A DNA stretch of 64,000 bases from Azotobacter vinelandii CA (GTDB lineage: Bacteria > Pseudomonadota > Gammaproteobacteria > Pseudomonadales > Pseudomonadaceae), in contig NC_021149.1 of NCBI RefSeq assembly GCF_000380335.1, forward strand, positions 3,958,501-4,022,500, read 5' to 3'. This document shows, piece by piece, positions 16,968 to 29,656 of the stretch (its first letter is position 1; the number at the start of each line of letters is the position of its first letter). Both the position numbers and the translations under genes were made by a program. The notes below the pieces were generated by a model that saw only the letters and a program-made list of their open reading frames with translations, was not told where the DNA came from and ran no database searches.

Positions 16968-17747
16968 TCAGCCCTTCAACGACTGCCGCGCATAGATATC
17001 GTAGCGGCTGGACTTGCCCTCCAGGCTGTAGCCCGGCCTCGGTCCGGCGACGCTCGGCGCCTTGCGCGGGCGCTTGACCACCACCCGGTGGCTGGCCAGC
17101 GCCAGGGCGGCCTCGAGCAGGGCCGGCGCGTCCGGGTCGTCGCCGACCAGCGGGCGGAACAGACGCATCTCCTTCTTCACCAGGGCGCTCTTGTCGCGGT
17201 GCGGAAACATCGGATCGAGGTAGATCACTTGCGGCGGCTCGTCCGGCCACTGGCGCATCCGCGCGATGGCGTCGCCCGGCAGCAGGCGCATGCGCGCGAC
17301 GATGGGAGCGACTTCCGGATCCCGGACCGCGCGGGCCAGACCGTCCTCGAGCAGTGCGGCGATCGGCGGCTGACGCTCGATCAGGGTCACCTCGCAACCC
17401 AGGCAGGCGAGCACGAAGGCATCGCGCCCCAGCCCGGCGGTGGCATCGAGCACCCGGGGACGCACGCCCGGCTGCACGCCGACCGCCTTGGCGATCATCT
17501 GTCCGCTGCCGCCGCCGAACAACCGCCGGTGCGCCGACGCGCCCTCGACGAAGTCGACCCGCACCGGCCCGGGCGCCTGCGCTCCCAGTTCGGCCAACTG
17601 CAGCCCCTGCTCGCCGAGCTGCAGGGCGAATCGCGCCTCGCCGCCGAACGGCAGCCCCAGGCGCCCGGCCAGGGCCTGTGCCGCCTCGTGAAAAACCGTA
17701 TCCAGGGCTTCGACCCGAACCCATACCGCAGGACTTTCATCAGCCAT
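16968..17747 (-). CDS. rsmJ: 16S rRNA (guanine-1516-N2)-methyltransferase
   Basis: 259 residues of the RsmJ family. SAM-binding motif I is [16 protein letters not shown] (about 98-113), and the catalytic-type motif is [17 protein letters not shown] (NPPY-like position DPMFP). The C-terminal KRPRKAP and SSRYDIY segments are characteristic. It methylates G1516 of 16S rRNA. ATG 17747 is chosen because the protein begins with the family's short N-terminal lead; the frame is open well upstream without protein-like sequence. Confidence 0.92.
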
Positions 17748-17853
17748 TGCAAAATGCTCGAAAAGGGCCGCCCCGGCGGCCGTCGACTCCAGGCCCGGCA
17801 TTCTGCCAGAGTCGCGACCGGTTCCGGCGTCCCGGCAGGCCGAACCACCGGCT

Positions 17854-18543
17854 CTAACGGCAGAGCCGGCCCGGCCCCATGTCGACGTGCAGGTGATCGC
17901 GGTGCGCAGCGTTGTAATCCGGGCCCAGGGTGACGTTGAAGGAACGGCAAGCGGCATCGCGCACCAGGCGCAGAAAGCGCGCCGCCTGGTCGTCGCCGCC
18001 CCAGTCGCGGGCCACGCTGATGCGCCGGCCGTCACCCAGGCGGAAACCGGCGATATCCAGGGCATTGGCGCTGGCGTGCTGGCTGCGCCTGGCGCTGCGC
18101 GCGATATTGCGGCAGGCGAAGCTGCCATAGTGCTCGATGCCCACCACCGGCTGGCCGAACACCCGCCGGGCCGCCGGCTGCAGGCCATGGCGCTCGAACA
18201 GGGCATAGCCGACGGCGAGCGGGCAGGTGGCGGTGAAGCTGGCATTGAAAGCGACTTCGGCGGCGTGCAGACGCACGCTGTTCTCGATCGGGCAATCGGG
18301 CGCCGGCCGGCTGTCGGCCAGGACGGTATAACGCAGTGCGGAACTGGCCAGCGCCGTGGCGCAGAGCGCCGGATCGTGCCGCAGGCGCCATTGCTTGAAG
18401 GGCGTGAGCGGGTTCGGCGAATCCCGCACATCCAGCGGCGCCCAGGGATTCCAGCGGGGCGGCACGGCCGGCCAGGCCTGCCAGCCGCCCCAGGCGAGCC
18501 CTGCCAGCAGCGCGCACACCAAGAACCTGCGAACGATGGGCAT
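17854..18543 (-). CDS. Extensin-like peptidase-fold protein
   Basis: 229 residues. An N-terminal membrane anchor or signal ([18 protein letters not shown]) precedes an extensin-like C-terminal domain related to M15/VanY D,D-peptidases. Zinc-ligand candidates are visible: H in [14 protein letters not shown], the D two turns later, and the [11 protein letters not shown] motif near the C-terminus (about 214-224). Four or more cysteines suggest disulfides in the periplasm. It may cleave peptidoglycan peptides; this is inferred from the fold. The start ATG at 18543 directly precedes the signal. Confidence 0.85.
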
Positions 18544-18580
18544 GCCCTTGAGGCAACGAACGGGGAACTTGGTTGCATGC

Positions 18581-19435
18581 TCAGAGCAGATCGAGTTGCG
18601 AATCGTCGGCCGCCGCCGGCGCCGGCAACGGCGGCAGTCCCGGCAGGCGCTCCCGCAACCGTTCATGGAAGCGCCGAGCCAGTTCGGGGGCCAGCAAGTT
18701 GTCCGGGGTATGCAGGAAAACGTAGGGCTGCCTGCCCTCCTCGATCCAGGCGGCGACCTTGTCCAGCCAGGGCGCCATGAAGGGATCGTTGGCGGCGAGC
18801 AGCGGATGGCCGATGAAGCGTACCTGCGGAAACGCCGTGAGGGCCGCCGGGCGCACCGGCAGGCGCGGCTTGCGCGACTGGGCATGGCGCACCGCCGGCG
18901 TGTCCTCGTGGCAACTGAAGAGCGGCCGGGAATCCAGGCACAGGCGCTCGACGCCCCGGTCGCGCAGCAGGCGGTTCAGTGCCCGCTCCTCCTCGCCGCG
19001 CTGGAAGAAGGCCGGGTGGCGGACTTCCACCGCCAGGGGACGCTCGAAGCCGGCGAGAAAGTCCGCCAGCTCGCCGAGGCGCGCCGGCCCGAAGCTGGCC
19101 GGCAGTTGCAGCCAGAACGGCGTGACCCGCTCGCCCAGGGGCGCCAGCGACTCGACGAAGGCCCGGGCGGCCGGCATCTGCAGGCGCAGCTCGGCCGAAT
19201 GGCTGATGTCGCGCGGCAGCTTGGCGCAGAAGCGGAAATGCGCCGGCATCCGTTGCGCCCAGCGCTGCACGGTCGCCGCCGAAGGTCGGGCGTAGAAGGT
19301 GGTGTTGCCCTCGACCGCATTGAACACCCGGGCGTACAGCGCCAGATAGTCGGACGCCGGCGTGCCGTCCGGGTAGAGGCGGCCGCGCCAACCCGCCTCG
19401 CTCCAGGAGGGACAGCCGAGACAATAGGGCAGCAT
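18581..19435 (-). CDS. DUF72 (YecE-like) protein
   Basis: 284 residues with a TIM-barrel-like DUF72 pattern: [16 protein letters not shown] at the N-terminus, [19 protein letters not shown] (about 35-53), [13 protein letters not shown] (about 67-79), VEVRHPAF and a C-terminal YVFLHTPDN. The biochemical function is not established. Start ATG 19435 is preferred; an in-frame GTG at 19453 would overlap tsaB. It is the distal gene of a tsaB-DUF72 pair on the minus strand. Confidence 0.88.
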
Positions 19436-19442
19436 CGCGGGC

Positions 19443-20120
19443 CTACCGGACACCCTTGGGGGTGGCGACCTTGTCGCGCAGGTAGACCGGCTGCGCCTGC
19501 TCGGCCGGCACGGCCTCGCCGCGCCGCCAGGCGAAGCCGGCCAGGCTCAGCAGATCCAGGGCATCGGGCAACAGATCGGCGTCCCGGGCGGTGGGCGCGA
19601 CCGGCATGCGCTCGGCGTGTGTCCAGCCGGTCCCGGCGCCGAACCAGTCGCCGCTCGCCAGGCGCGGCAGCTCGACCCGTTCCGGCGCCAGTACCGCCTC
19701 GCCGCCGACCAGACGCATCTCGCCCTCCGCCAGGCGGTAGCAGCCCCAGTAGACCTCGTCCATGCGCGCGTCGATGGCCGCCGCCACCTGATCGACTCCC
19801 CGCTCCCGGTGGGCGCGCTGGGCCAGCAGCGCCAGGTCGGAAACCGGCAGCACCGGCCGCTGCAGGGCGAAGGCCAGGCCCTGAACCACGCCGACGGCGA
19901 TGCGCACGCCAGTGAAGGCACCCGGTCCGCGACCGAAGGCAATGGCATCGACCGCCGACAGGGCGATGCCCGCCTCGCCCAGCAGCTCCTGAACCATGGG
20001 TAGCACGCGCTGGGCATGCAACCGCGGGATCACCGCATGGCGGCCGAACGCACGGCCCTCGTGCAGGAGAGCGACGGAACAGGCTTCGGTGGCGGTATCC
20101 AGGGCCAGCAGAGTGGTCAT
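19443..20120 (-). CDS. tsaB: tRNA N6-adenosine threonylcarbamoyltransferase subunit TsaB
   Basis: 225 residues of the YeaZ/TsaB ASKHA-like fold: LLALDTATEACSVALLHEG (N-terminus), AIAFGRGPGAFTGVRIAVGVVQGLAFAL (split, 60-87) and DARMDEVYWG. TsaB is the non-catalytic partner of TsaD in making t6A37, the substrate of TcdA encoded at 5771 in the same window. Downstream of adk on the same strand, the pseudomonad arrangement tsaB-adk-ppc. Confidence 0.95.
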   Translation of the reverse strand: MTTLLALDTATEACSVALLHEGRAFGRHAVIPRLHAQRVLPMVQELLGEAGIALSAVDAIAFGRGPGAFTGVRIAVGVVQGLAFALQRPVLPVSDLALLAQRAHRERGVDQVAAAIDARMDEVYWGCYRLAEGEMRLVGGEAVLAPERVELPRLASGDWFGAGTGWTHAERMPVAPTARDADLLPDALDLLSLAGFAWRRGEAVPAEQAQPVYLRDKVATPKGVR

Positions 20121-20180
20121 CGGGTCATCCGGGAGGAACTGAAAGGACGGGCATTATAAACCCCGTCCGGGCGGAGACCG

Positions 20181-20214
20181 GAAAACGGACGGCCCGCACG
20201 AAGCGAGCCGTCCG
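20181..20214 (-). terminator. Intrinsic terminator after adk
   Basis: On the minus strand a stem CGGACGGC / GCCGTCCG with a 13-base loop is followed by TTTTC. It sits 17 bp past the adk stop and before tsaB, suggesting that tsaB has separate transcription. Confidence 0.7.
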
Positions 20215-20230
20215 TCGCGGGCACGGCGGA

Positions 20231-23753
<3,523 letters not shown>

Positions 23754-23915
23754 GAGAACCTCCAGCAGCAGTTCGGGGATATCCAGCCGACCGGACTTCC
23801 GGTGTCCATCCGTCGCACCGGATCACTTGCCGTAGAGTGCCCAGCATGCCGATTTCTGACAAGGGGGAAGCGCTGCTGGGCTAGTCTGAAGTCAATACCC
23901 GAGCACGACCTGTCA

Positions 23916-23941
23916 CCGCCCGGCGGATCGCCGCCCGGCGG
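23916..23941. repeat. Tandem pair of 11-bp palindromes upstream of the 23970 gene
   Basis: CCGCC-C-GGCGG occurs twice, at 23916-23926 and 23931-23941, 15 bp apart (about one and a half helical turns), ending 28 bp before the start of the 114-residue gene and about 175 bp from the ppc start. Each copy is itself a palindrome. In GC-rich DNA this could be chance; an operator is possible. Confidence 0.4.
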
Positions 23942-23969
23942 GTCATCCACGCAGCAGATGAGGTGCCTC

Positions 23970-24314
23970 ATGAAGATCCGCGAACTGCTCCAGCACTGGG
24001 AACGCGGCGCCAGAGGTCGTCTGACGCCCAGTCCGTACCATATCCGACTCGACCTGGAAGCTGCCGCGCGCCTCGCCGCGCTGGCCGAAATGTACCCCAG
24101 ACGCAACGTCGAGGAATTGCTCGGCGAACTGATCGGCGCGGCTCTCGAGGAGTTGGAAACCAGCATGCCCTATGTGAAGGGCAGCCAGATCGTCTCCCTC
24201 GACGAGCAGGGCGATCCACTCTACGAGGACATCGGCCCGACGCCGCGCTTTCTCGCCCTGTCGCGCCGCTACCTGCAGGAGATGAGCGCACAGGCCGACG
24301 GCGCCAGTCACTGA
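23970..24314 (+). CDS. Small conserved pseudomonad protein (function unknown)
   Basis: 114 residues, cytoplasmic, no membrane segment. A conserved-looking core LEAAARLAALAEMYPRR (about 28-44) with a helical VEELLGELIGAALEELE stretch resembles a ribbon-helix-helix or dimerising helical unit, followed by PYVKGSQIV and DEQGDPLYEDIGPTPRFL. I recall similar pseudomonad proteins labelled 'type 1 pili tip component' or 'pilin assembly protein'; nothing in the sequence supports a pilus role. ATG 23970 follows GAGGTG; an ATG 12 bases upstream has a poorer site. Confidence 0.75.
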   Translation: MKIRELLQHWERGARGRLTPSPYHIRLDLEAAARLAALAEMYPRRNVEELLGELIGAALEELETSMPYVKGSQIVSLDEQGDPLYEDIGPTPRFLALSRRYLQEMSAQADGASH

Positions 24315-24316
24315 AA

Positions 24317-24820
24317 TCAGACATCCAGCAGGCGCCGGTAGAGGGCGGCCATGTCTGCCGAGAAGGCCACCAGCAGCGCCTGGCGCAGGGAGCTGCCGGC
24401 CGGGCGCGGACGGCACAGCTCGGCCACGGCGATGGCGGCCGCCTGATCCGCCGGATAGCCGTAGATGCCGCAACTGATCGCCGGGAAGGCGATGTTCGTC
24501 AGAGCGTGCCGTTCGGCCAGATCCAGGCTGTTGCGGTAGCAGGCGGCGAGCAGTTCCGCCTCGCCCTGGCCGCCGCCCAGCCAGACCGGCCCGACCGTGT
24601 GGATCACATAGCGCGCCGGCAGGCGGAAGCCCGGCGTCAGGCGCGCCTCGCCGGTCGGACAGCCGCCCAGCCGGCGACAGGCGGCGAGCAGCCCCGGACC
24701 TGCGGCGCGATGAATGGCGCCATCCACCCCGCCGCCGCCGAGCAGGCCGGGATTGGCGGCATTGACTACCGCGTCCACCGCCAGATTCGTCAGGTCACCC
24801 TGCCAGACCACGACCTTCAT
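24317..24820 (-). CDS. Macrodomain protein (putative ADP-ribosyl hydrolase/deacetylase)
   Basis: 167 residues forming one macrodomain of the YmdB/MacroD type. ADP-ribose-binding elements: [30 protein letters not shown] (split across 8-37; N20, N23 and D33 in the expected places) and the second loop [12 protein letters not shown] (about 111-122). Family members remove ADP-ribose from acidic residues or hydrolyse O-acetyl-ADP-ribose. Start ATG 24820 overlaps the stop of the preceding gene by 4 bp. Last gene of the macrodomain operon. Confidence 0.93.
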   Translation of the reverse strand: MKVVVWQGDLTNLAVDAVVNAANPGLLGGGGVDGAIHRAAGPGLLAACRRLGGCPTGEARLTPGFRLPARYVIHTVGPVWLGGGQGEAELLAACYRNSLDLAERHALTNIAFPAISCGIYGYPADQAAAIAVAELCRPRPAGSSLRQALLVAFSADMAALYRRLLDV

Positions 24821-25140
24821 CGCTCGCCCCGCGGAGTTTCCTGGCCAGGACAGCGCACCGCCTGCCTGCGCTGGTCCACCAGCACGCCGGTGAGACCCTT
24901 TTGCTCGGTATCGAACAGCACCAGCACGCCATCGATGCACTGCGCCACCTGGCTGGCCGGCTTCAGGGAAACCCGGTAATCCTCGCCGGGGACGGTCTTG
25001 AGCATGGTGAACTCCGCCAGCAGCAGGGCATCCTCCGGCCTGGCCACATGCAGATAGCCGTAATGGCCGAGCGCGGCCACCGTGACGGCGACACTGCCGA
25101 CGGCGGTGAGGATCAGGTGAACGGGGTTGGTCACGCTCAT
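24817..25140 (-). CDS. Small membrane-anchored protein, unknown function
   Basis: 107 residues. One hydrophobic segment (about 8-30, [20 protein letters not shown]) is followed by a soluble part, [40 protein letters not shown] read in pieces from about 43 to 81. No known domain recognised. It overlaps the flanking genes by 4 bp on both sides, so it is translationally coupled to the hydrolase and the macrodomain. Single Cys residues at about 68 and 98. Confidence 0.75.
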   Translation of the reverse strand: MSVTNPVHLILTAVGSVAVTVAALGHYGYLHVARPEDALLLAEFTMLKTVPGEDYRVSLKPASQVAQCIDGVLVLFDTEQKGLTGVLVDQRRQAVRCPGQETPRGER

Positions 25141-26024
25141 CGGGAAATCTCGTCTGGGGAAGGTTGGGCCAGTCCGCCTGCGCTCCGGGGATCGGCGAGA
25201 AAGCGCAGCATCAACGCCCGCCATGCCGGCTCGGCGAAGGTCTGCACATGGCCGCCGCGGGTCGGCTGGAAAAACCGTGGCGGAGCCGCGGCCCGGTACA
25301 GGCGCAATCCGTTGGACAGGGGGACCAGTTCGTCGTCGCGGCTATGGTAGATCAGTACGGGCAGCCCCTGCAGCCGCGGCATCGCGTCGACCGCGCTGTC
25401 GCCGTCCGGCACCAGCCAGGACAGCGGCACCTGCAGTGGCCAGGTCAGCCAGGCGCCGCCCAGCATGTGCCGCGCCACTTCCCGGTAGCTGGCCGGCACG
25501 CCGTCGAGCACCAGTGCCGAAAGCCGGGCGCGGCGTTGCGGCCGCTGCGCCAGGAAATGCACTGCCAGGGCACCGCCGAGGCTCTGGCCGAGCACGGCGA
25601 GCGGCCTGTCGCGCACCGCCGGTTCCGACCCGAGCCAGGCGAAGGCCGCCTCTAGGTCTTGGTATACCTCCGGCAGGGCGGGCGAGCCCTCGGACAGGCC
25701 GTAGCCGCGGTAATCCAGCAGCAGCACCTGCCAGCCCTGTTCCGGCAGCCACCAACTGCCGCCCAGATGCCAGGCCAGGTTACCGCCGTTGCCGTGCAGG
25801 TGCAGCACGGTGCCGCGCACCTCCCGTCCCGCCCGGGCCGGCAGCCACCAGGCATGCAGGCGCGTGCCGTCTGCGGCGCGCAAGTAGAGGTCGCGGTAGT
25901 CCAGGCCGGCCGCGCGCGGCGTGAGGGGCTGGCCGGGCTCGGGATAGAACAGCAGGGAACTGCAGCCGGCACCGGCGGCCAGGAACAAGCCGAGCAGGAG
26001 CGGACGCAGCGCTCGCTGCGGCAT
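25137..26024 (-). CDS. Alpha/beta hydrolase lipoprotein
   Basis: 295 residues. The signal peptide ends in a lipobox AAGAGC (C21). The hydrolase core is complete: oxyanion HLHGNGGN (75-82), nucleophile S148 in GQSLGGA, acid D230/D231 in [10 protein letters not shown] and H259 in RGGHVQTF. It resembles the FrsA/YfhR/BEM46 group of membrane-anchored serine hydrolases. It should be lipid-anchored facing the periplasm. Its ATG overlaps the preceding AIM24-like gene stop by one base (TGATG). Confidence 0.9.
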   Translation of the reverse strand: MPQRALRPLLLGLFLAAGAGCSSLLFYPEPGQPLTPRAAGLDYRDLYLRAADGTRLHAWWLPARAGREVRGTVLHLHGNGGNLAWHLGGSWWLPEQGWQVLLLDYRGYGLSEGSPALPEVYQDLEAAFAWLGSEPAVRDRPLAVLGQSLGGALAVHFLAQRPQRRARLSALVLDGVPASYREVARHMLGGAWLTWPLQVPLSWLVPDGDSAVDAMPRLQGLPVLIYHSRDDELVPLSNGLRLYRAAAPPRFFQPTRGGHVQTFAEPAWRALMLRFLADPRSAGGLAQPSPDEISR

Positions 26025-26770
26025 CAGTCGCCACCGCCGCGCACGTCCTCGCGGGCCTTGACGGTCGACTCGTAGACCCGCTCGGCCAGCCGCGAGAACG
26101 GCAGGCTCTGCAGCCAGACGGTGCCGGTGCCCTTGAGGGTCGCCAGGAGAATGCCCTCGCCGCCGAACAACATGCTCTTCAGCCCGCCGGCCAGTTGGAT
26201 GTCGTAGTCGATGCCCCGGCTGAAGCCCACCAGGCAGCCGGTATCCAGGCGCAGGGTCTCGTCGCGCAGCTCCTTGCGGATCACCGCGCCGCCGGCATGC
26301 AGGAAAGCCAGGCCGTCGCCGGACAGCCTTTGCAGGATGAAGCCCTCGCCGCCGAAGAAACCGGCACCGATGCGCTTGCTGAAACTGATGCCGATCTCGG
26401 TACCGCGGGCGGCGCAGAGGAAGCTGTCCTTCTGGCAGATCAGGGTGCCGCCGATCTCGGCGAGATCCACCGGCACTACTGTCCCCGGATAGGGCGCGGC
26501 GAAGGCGACCCGCGCCTGCCGCTTGCCGTGATTGGAGAAATGCGTCATGAACAGCGACTCGCCGGTCAGCATGCGCTTGCCCATGCCCCACAGCTTGCCC
26601 AGCACGCCGCTCTCCGAGCCATCGCCCATGCGGGTCTCGAAGCGTACGCCCTCGGTCATGTAATTCATCGCGCCGGCCTCGGCGATCACCGTTTCGCCGG
26701 GATCGAGGATGATTTCCACCGACTGGGCGTGGGCGCCGAGGATTTCGTAATCGAGCTGATGGCTGGCCAT
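26024..26770 (-). CDS. AIM24/TIGR00266-family protein
   Basis: 248 residues, a beta-rich double-stranded-helix-like protein with characteristic motifs: [21 protein letters not shown] (18-38, in pieces), [11 protein letters not shown] (~70-80), [15 protein letters not shown] and [22 protein letters not shown] near the C-terminus. Related to yeast mitochondrial Aim24; the bacterial role is unknown, perhaps membrane association. No signal peptide. Third gene in the operon 28705-24317. Confidence 0.9.
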   Translation of the reverse strand: MASHQLDYEILGAHAQSVEIILDPGETVIAEAGAMNYMTEGVRFETRMGDGSESGVLGKLWGMGKRMLTGESLFMTHFSNHGKRQARVAFAAPYPGTVVPVDLAEIGGTLICQKDSFLCAARGTEIGISFSKRIGAGFFGGEGFILQRLSGDGLAFLHAGGAVIRKELRDETLRLDTGCLVGFSRGIDYDIQLAGGLKSMLFGGEGILLATLKGTGTVWLQSLPFSRLAERVYESTVKAREDVRGGGD

Positions 26771-26859
26771 GGAAAACGGTCCTTATCGAGACGGGAAGCC
26801 CGCAAGGATACTCCGTGGGAACGCCGCCCGGCGCGGCGACGCGAATCGCCGCGCACCGC

Positions 26860-28155
26860 TCAGAGGATGTTGGCGTAGTCCGCCTCGATCCGTTCCATGC
26901 TGAGGTGATTGAGGAAGTTGGAGAAGCACATCCAGGCCGACAGGGCATTGAGGTCGCGGAACTGTTCCGGCAGGTACTTCGGCGGCACCACCAGCCCCTG
27001 GTCCACCAGTTGGCGCAGGGTACGCATGTCCTCCAGGGTGGTCTTGCCGCAGAACAGCAGGGGGATCTGCTCCAGCTTGCCCTTGCGTACCGCCAACTGG
27101 ATGTAGTTGTAGATCAGGATGAAGCCCCGGAGATACGACAGATCCTTGGTGAAGGGCATGCCGTCCGGGCACGAGCCGCGGAACACGCGGCTGACGTTGG
27201 TGTAGCTGTCCTCGTCGCTCAGCCCCTGGTCGCGGAAGAACTCGAAGATATCCAGGAAATTAGCCCCCTGCTCGGCCATGTGGATGGCACGGGTGCGATT
27301 GGTCAGCTTGCGCAGGCGGCTGGGATAGGAGGCGAAGGCGATCACCTCCATGAGGATCGCCAGTCCCTCCTGGGTCACCGTGGAGGACGGCGGCCCCTTG
27401 GCCAGAAAAGTGCAAATCGGCTGGTTCTGCCCGTTGAGCGTGGTGGCCACGTGGACCAGCCCCTCGTGCACCTCCAGAGCGCGCACGTCGCGCTCGTTGA
27501 ACAGCGCGTCGCTGCGGATCTTGATGTAGTCGGCGCCGGCCGCGGCGTCGGCGACGATGCCGTCGGACTCGAACACGCGAACCGTGCTCTCGTGCTCGCC
27601 GAACACCCGGTTCAGGCGCTCCTGAAGCTTCTGCACGGCAGCGCTGGCATTGAGGGTCTTGGGCTCGTCCTTGAGGTCGCCGCGATCGGCGATCTGGTTC
27701 AGGTAGTCGGACAGCATCAGGCCGAAATCGGCCAGGGTCGGGTCGCCGGCGTGGAAGGCATCCGAAGCGGCGCCGTAGAGCTCCTCGGAAATCAGCCCGA
27801 AATCCGGGGTACCGCGCGCCTCGAGCATGCGGATGACCATGCGGTATTCCTTGCACATGCGCCGCATGATCTGCCCGACCGGGCTGAACTGGCCGAGCTG
27901 GCGGGTGATATCCCGCTCGATGCTCTGAAACTCCTGCTTTTTCGCCACCGGATCGAAGGACAGGGGGCGACTCTCGTAATAGCCCCGGTCCACCGGCGGC
28001 AGTTGGCGACAATCGGCGGCGAAGAAGCGCTGGCGCACTTCGTCGTCCCATTTCACCGCGTCCAGCACGCGGATCGGCATCTGCGCCTCGACCAACCGGT
28101 CGGAAAGGCTGCGGATGATCTGCTGGTACTCGTACTGCTGCTTGCGTCTGCTCAT
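26860..28155 (-). CDS. DUF1704/MATCAP-like putative zinc metallopeptidase (QEGLA family)
   Basis: 431 residues. Often annotated 'flavohemoglobin expression-modulating QEGLA motif protein'. The family includes the animal tubulin carboxypeptidase MATCAP, a minimal metalloprotease with an HExxxH motif. Here H230-E231-G-L-V-H235 gives that motif and Q262-E-G-L-A266 supplies a candidate third ligand (E263). A helical N-terminus (about 1-110) precedes the domain; the remainder is also largely helical. No signal peptide, so probably cytoplasmic. The substrate is unknown. About 90 bp precede the AIM24-like gene, 7 bp follow the lipoprotein gene. Confidence 0.88.
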   Translation of the reverse strand: MSRRKQQYEYQQIIRSLSDRLVEAQMPIRVLDAVKWDDEVRQRFFAADCRQLPPVDRGYYESRPLSFDPVAKKQEFQSIERDITRQLGQFSPVGQIMRRMCKEYRMVIRMLEARGTPDFGLISEELYGAASDAFHAGDPTLADFGLMLSDYLNQIADRGDLKDEPKTLNASAAVQKLQERLNRVFGEHESTVRVFESDGIVADAAAGADYIKIRSDALFNERDVRALEVHEGLVHVATTLNGQNQPICTFLAKGPPSSTVTQEGLAILMEVIAFASYPSRLRKLTNRTRAIHMAEQGANFLDIFEFFRDQGLSDEDSYTNVSRVFRGSCPDGMPFTKDLSYLRGFILIYNYIQLAVRKGKLEQIPLLFCGKTTLEDMRTLRQLVDQGLVVPPKYLPEQFRDLNALSAWMCFSNFLNHLSMERIEADYANIL

Positions 28156-28162
28156 CGAGCTC

Positions 28163-28705
28163 TCACTGGCCGACGCGCCGGTAGCGCGCCACTTCGCTGA
28201 AAACGTCGGAATTGGCGGGATCGTCCAGATAAGCGAAGACCCTGTCCAGCGGGCTGAGAACGCGCACCCCGGGTCCCCGGGCGGTGACGATCGGCTTGCC
28301 GGCCAGTGTCCCCCGCTCCAGCGCCTGGCGAACCCGCGCCGGCCCCAGGTTGTAGAGCACCAGTTCGTTGTTCGCCGTCAGCTCGAAGCCGAGGATGAGA
28401 AAACCGCCACCGAGGTCGTCCGGCAGCCCGGCGGAAAGATACCAGCGCCGGCCATGGCGGGTCACGGTGAATTCGGCCTGCAGCCCGTCGTCGGCCCCTT
28501 CCAGGGATTGCCGGGCGCGGTAGCGGGCGGGGCCGGCCGGGCGAATCTCCAGGGCCAGTCGTTCGCCCCACTCGTTGCGCCGGCTCCACTCACCGAGCAG
28601 GGAAACCGGTGCCGCTTCGCCGGGAGCGATTCGCTCGGTGAAGCTCACCAGGCAGCCGGCGAGCAGGCAGAAGGGCAGCAGGAGGACAAGACGCCAGGCT
28701 CGCAT
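28163..28705 (-). CDS. Small lipoprotein, unknown function
   Basis: 180 residues. The signal peptide has lipobox LLAGC (C18). The mature part reads SLLGEWSRRNEWGERLALEIRPAG then RRWYLSAGLP and GFELTANNELVLYNL, suggesting a beta-rich, lipocalin-like periplasmic domain; no named family recognised. ATG 28705 is the start just before the signal. It is the first gene of the six-gene operon and lies 56 bp from the end of the TetR gene. Confidence 0.8.
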   Translation of the reverse strand: MRAWRLVLLLPFCLLAGCLVSFTERIAPGEAAPVSLLGEWSRRNEWGERLALEIRPAGPARYRARQSLEGADDGLQAEFTVTRHGRRWYLSAGLPDDLGGGFLILGFELTANNELVLYNLGPARVRQALERGTLAGKPIVTARGPGVRVLSPLDRVFAYLDDPANSDVFSEVARYRRVGQ

Positions 28706-28761
28706 AACGCTCTCCCCCGCCAGGAAGGACCACCCCGGCACCCAGCGGGACGGCCATCTCG

Positions 28762-29484
28762 TCAGAGCCCGAGAACCAGATACATGTAGCGGCTCAGAAC
28801 GGCCAGCATCTCCTCGTCGTCCAGGCGTCCCGGACCTTCGAGCAGTCCCTGGTACTCCATGCGGCCGATGATCCCGGTCAGCACGCTGGCATCCTGCTCG
28901 GGATGCTGCGAACCGAGTACCTGGAAGAACTGGATGGCGCCCTGCTGGAGGATCCGCCGGTGGGAACGGGCCAGTTCGTGCAGGCGCGAGTTGATCAGCG
29001 CCTCCTGCTGGAAAGCCTGCTCGGCGACCAGCTCGTCGCGCCGGAAATGCAACTGGTCGCGAACATAGCCGACCGCCAGCCGGGCGATCTCCTCGGCCAG
29101 TTGGCGGCGCGAATCGCCGCTGTCGTCGAGGCGACCGACCTGCTCCAGCAGCAGGCCCTGGGTCCGCTCCCAGAAACCGGCCATGTAGGCCGCGCTGCGC
29201 TCGACGAACAGCGCGAAGGTATCGGTGAGCAGATCGTCGATGTCCTTGAAATAGTAAGTGGTCGCCGACAGCGGCACGCCGGCCTCGGCGGCCACCGCCC
29301 GGTGGCGCACGGCGCGCACGCCGTCGCGGATGATGATACGCATGGCGGCATCGAGAATGGCCTGGCGGCGCTGCTCGCTACCGCGACGACTGGTCTTTCG
29401 ACCTCGATACTGGACACTGTGGGCAACGGCGCTGGCCATGTGGGCAGCACTGTTCAGGGAGAGGAACTGGGTCAAGACGGGCAT
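28762..29484 (-). CDS. TetR/AcrR-family transcriptional regulator
   Basis: 240 residues from ATG 29484 (GGAAAAGG site); ATG 29439 (MASAVAHS, 225 residues) is the alternative. The DNA-binding helix-turn-helix lies near the start: RRQAILDAAMRIIIRDGVRAVRHRAVAAEAGVPLSATTYYF (read in pieces). The C-terminal ligand/dimer domain is alpha-helical with no recognised ligand signature. It sits between lysS and the lipoprotein-macrodomain operon on the same strand and could regulate that operon; this is inferred from position. Confidence 0.9.
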   Translation of the reverse strand: MPVLTQFLSLNSAAHMASAVAHSVQYRGRKTSRRGSEQRRQAILDAAMRIIIRDGVRAVRHRAVAAEAGVPLSATTYYFKDIDDLLTDTFALFVERSAAYMAGFWERTQGLLLEQVGRLDDSGDSRRQLAEEIARLAVGYVRDQLHFRRDELVAEQAFQQEALINSRLHELARSHRRILQQGAIQFFQVLGSQHPEQDASVLTGIIGRMEYQGLLEGPGRLDDEEMLAVLSRYMYLVLGL

Positions 29485-29595
29485 CCTTTTCCAACTAAGA
29501 CCTGCCCCCATTGTTAGGGCTTTCCGCGCCAGAAGCAATCCATCGTGATAGCTCGGCACCACGGGTCGCGACCAGCGGAGCGTATCTTGCGCGTC

Positions 29596-29632
29596 CGACG
29601 AGGCCCGCCGCCTCCTGGTGCGGGCCTCGTCG
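29596..29632 (-). terminator. Strong hairpin after lysS, candidate terminator
   Basis: A perfect 12-bp stem CGACGAGGCCCG / CGGGCCTCGTCG with a 13-base loop begins 24 bp past the lysS stop. No clear U-run follows on the minus strand, so termination may be weak or Rho-aided. Confidence 0.5.
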
Positions 29633-29656
29633 GGCGTCGCTCGTGCGGCCGTCGGA

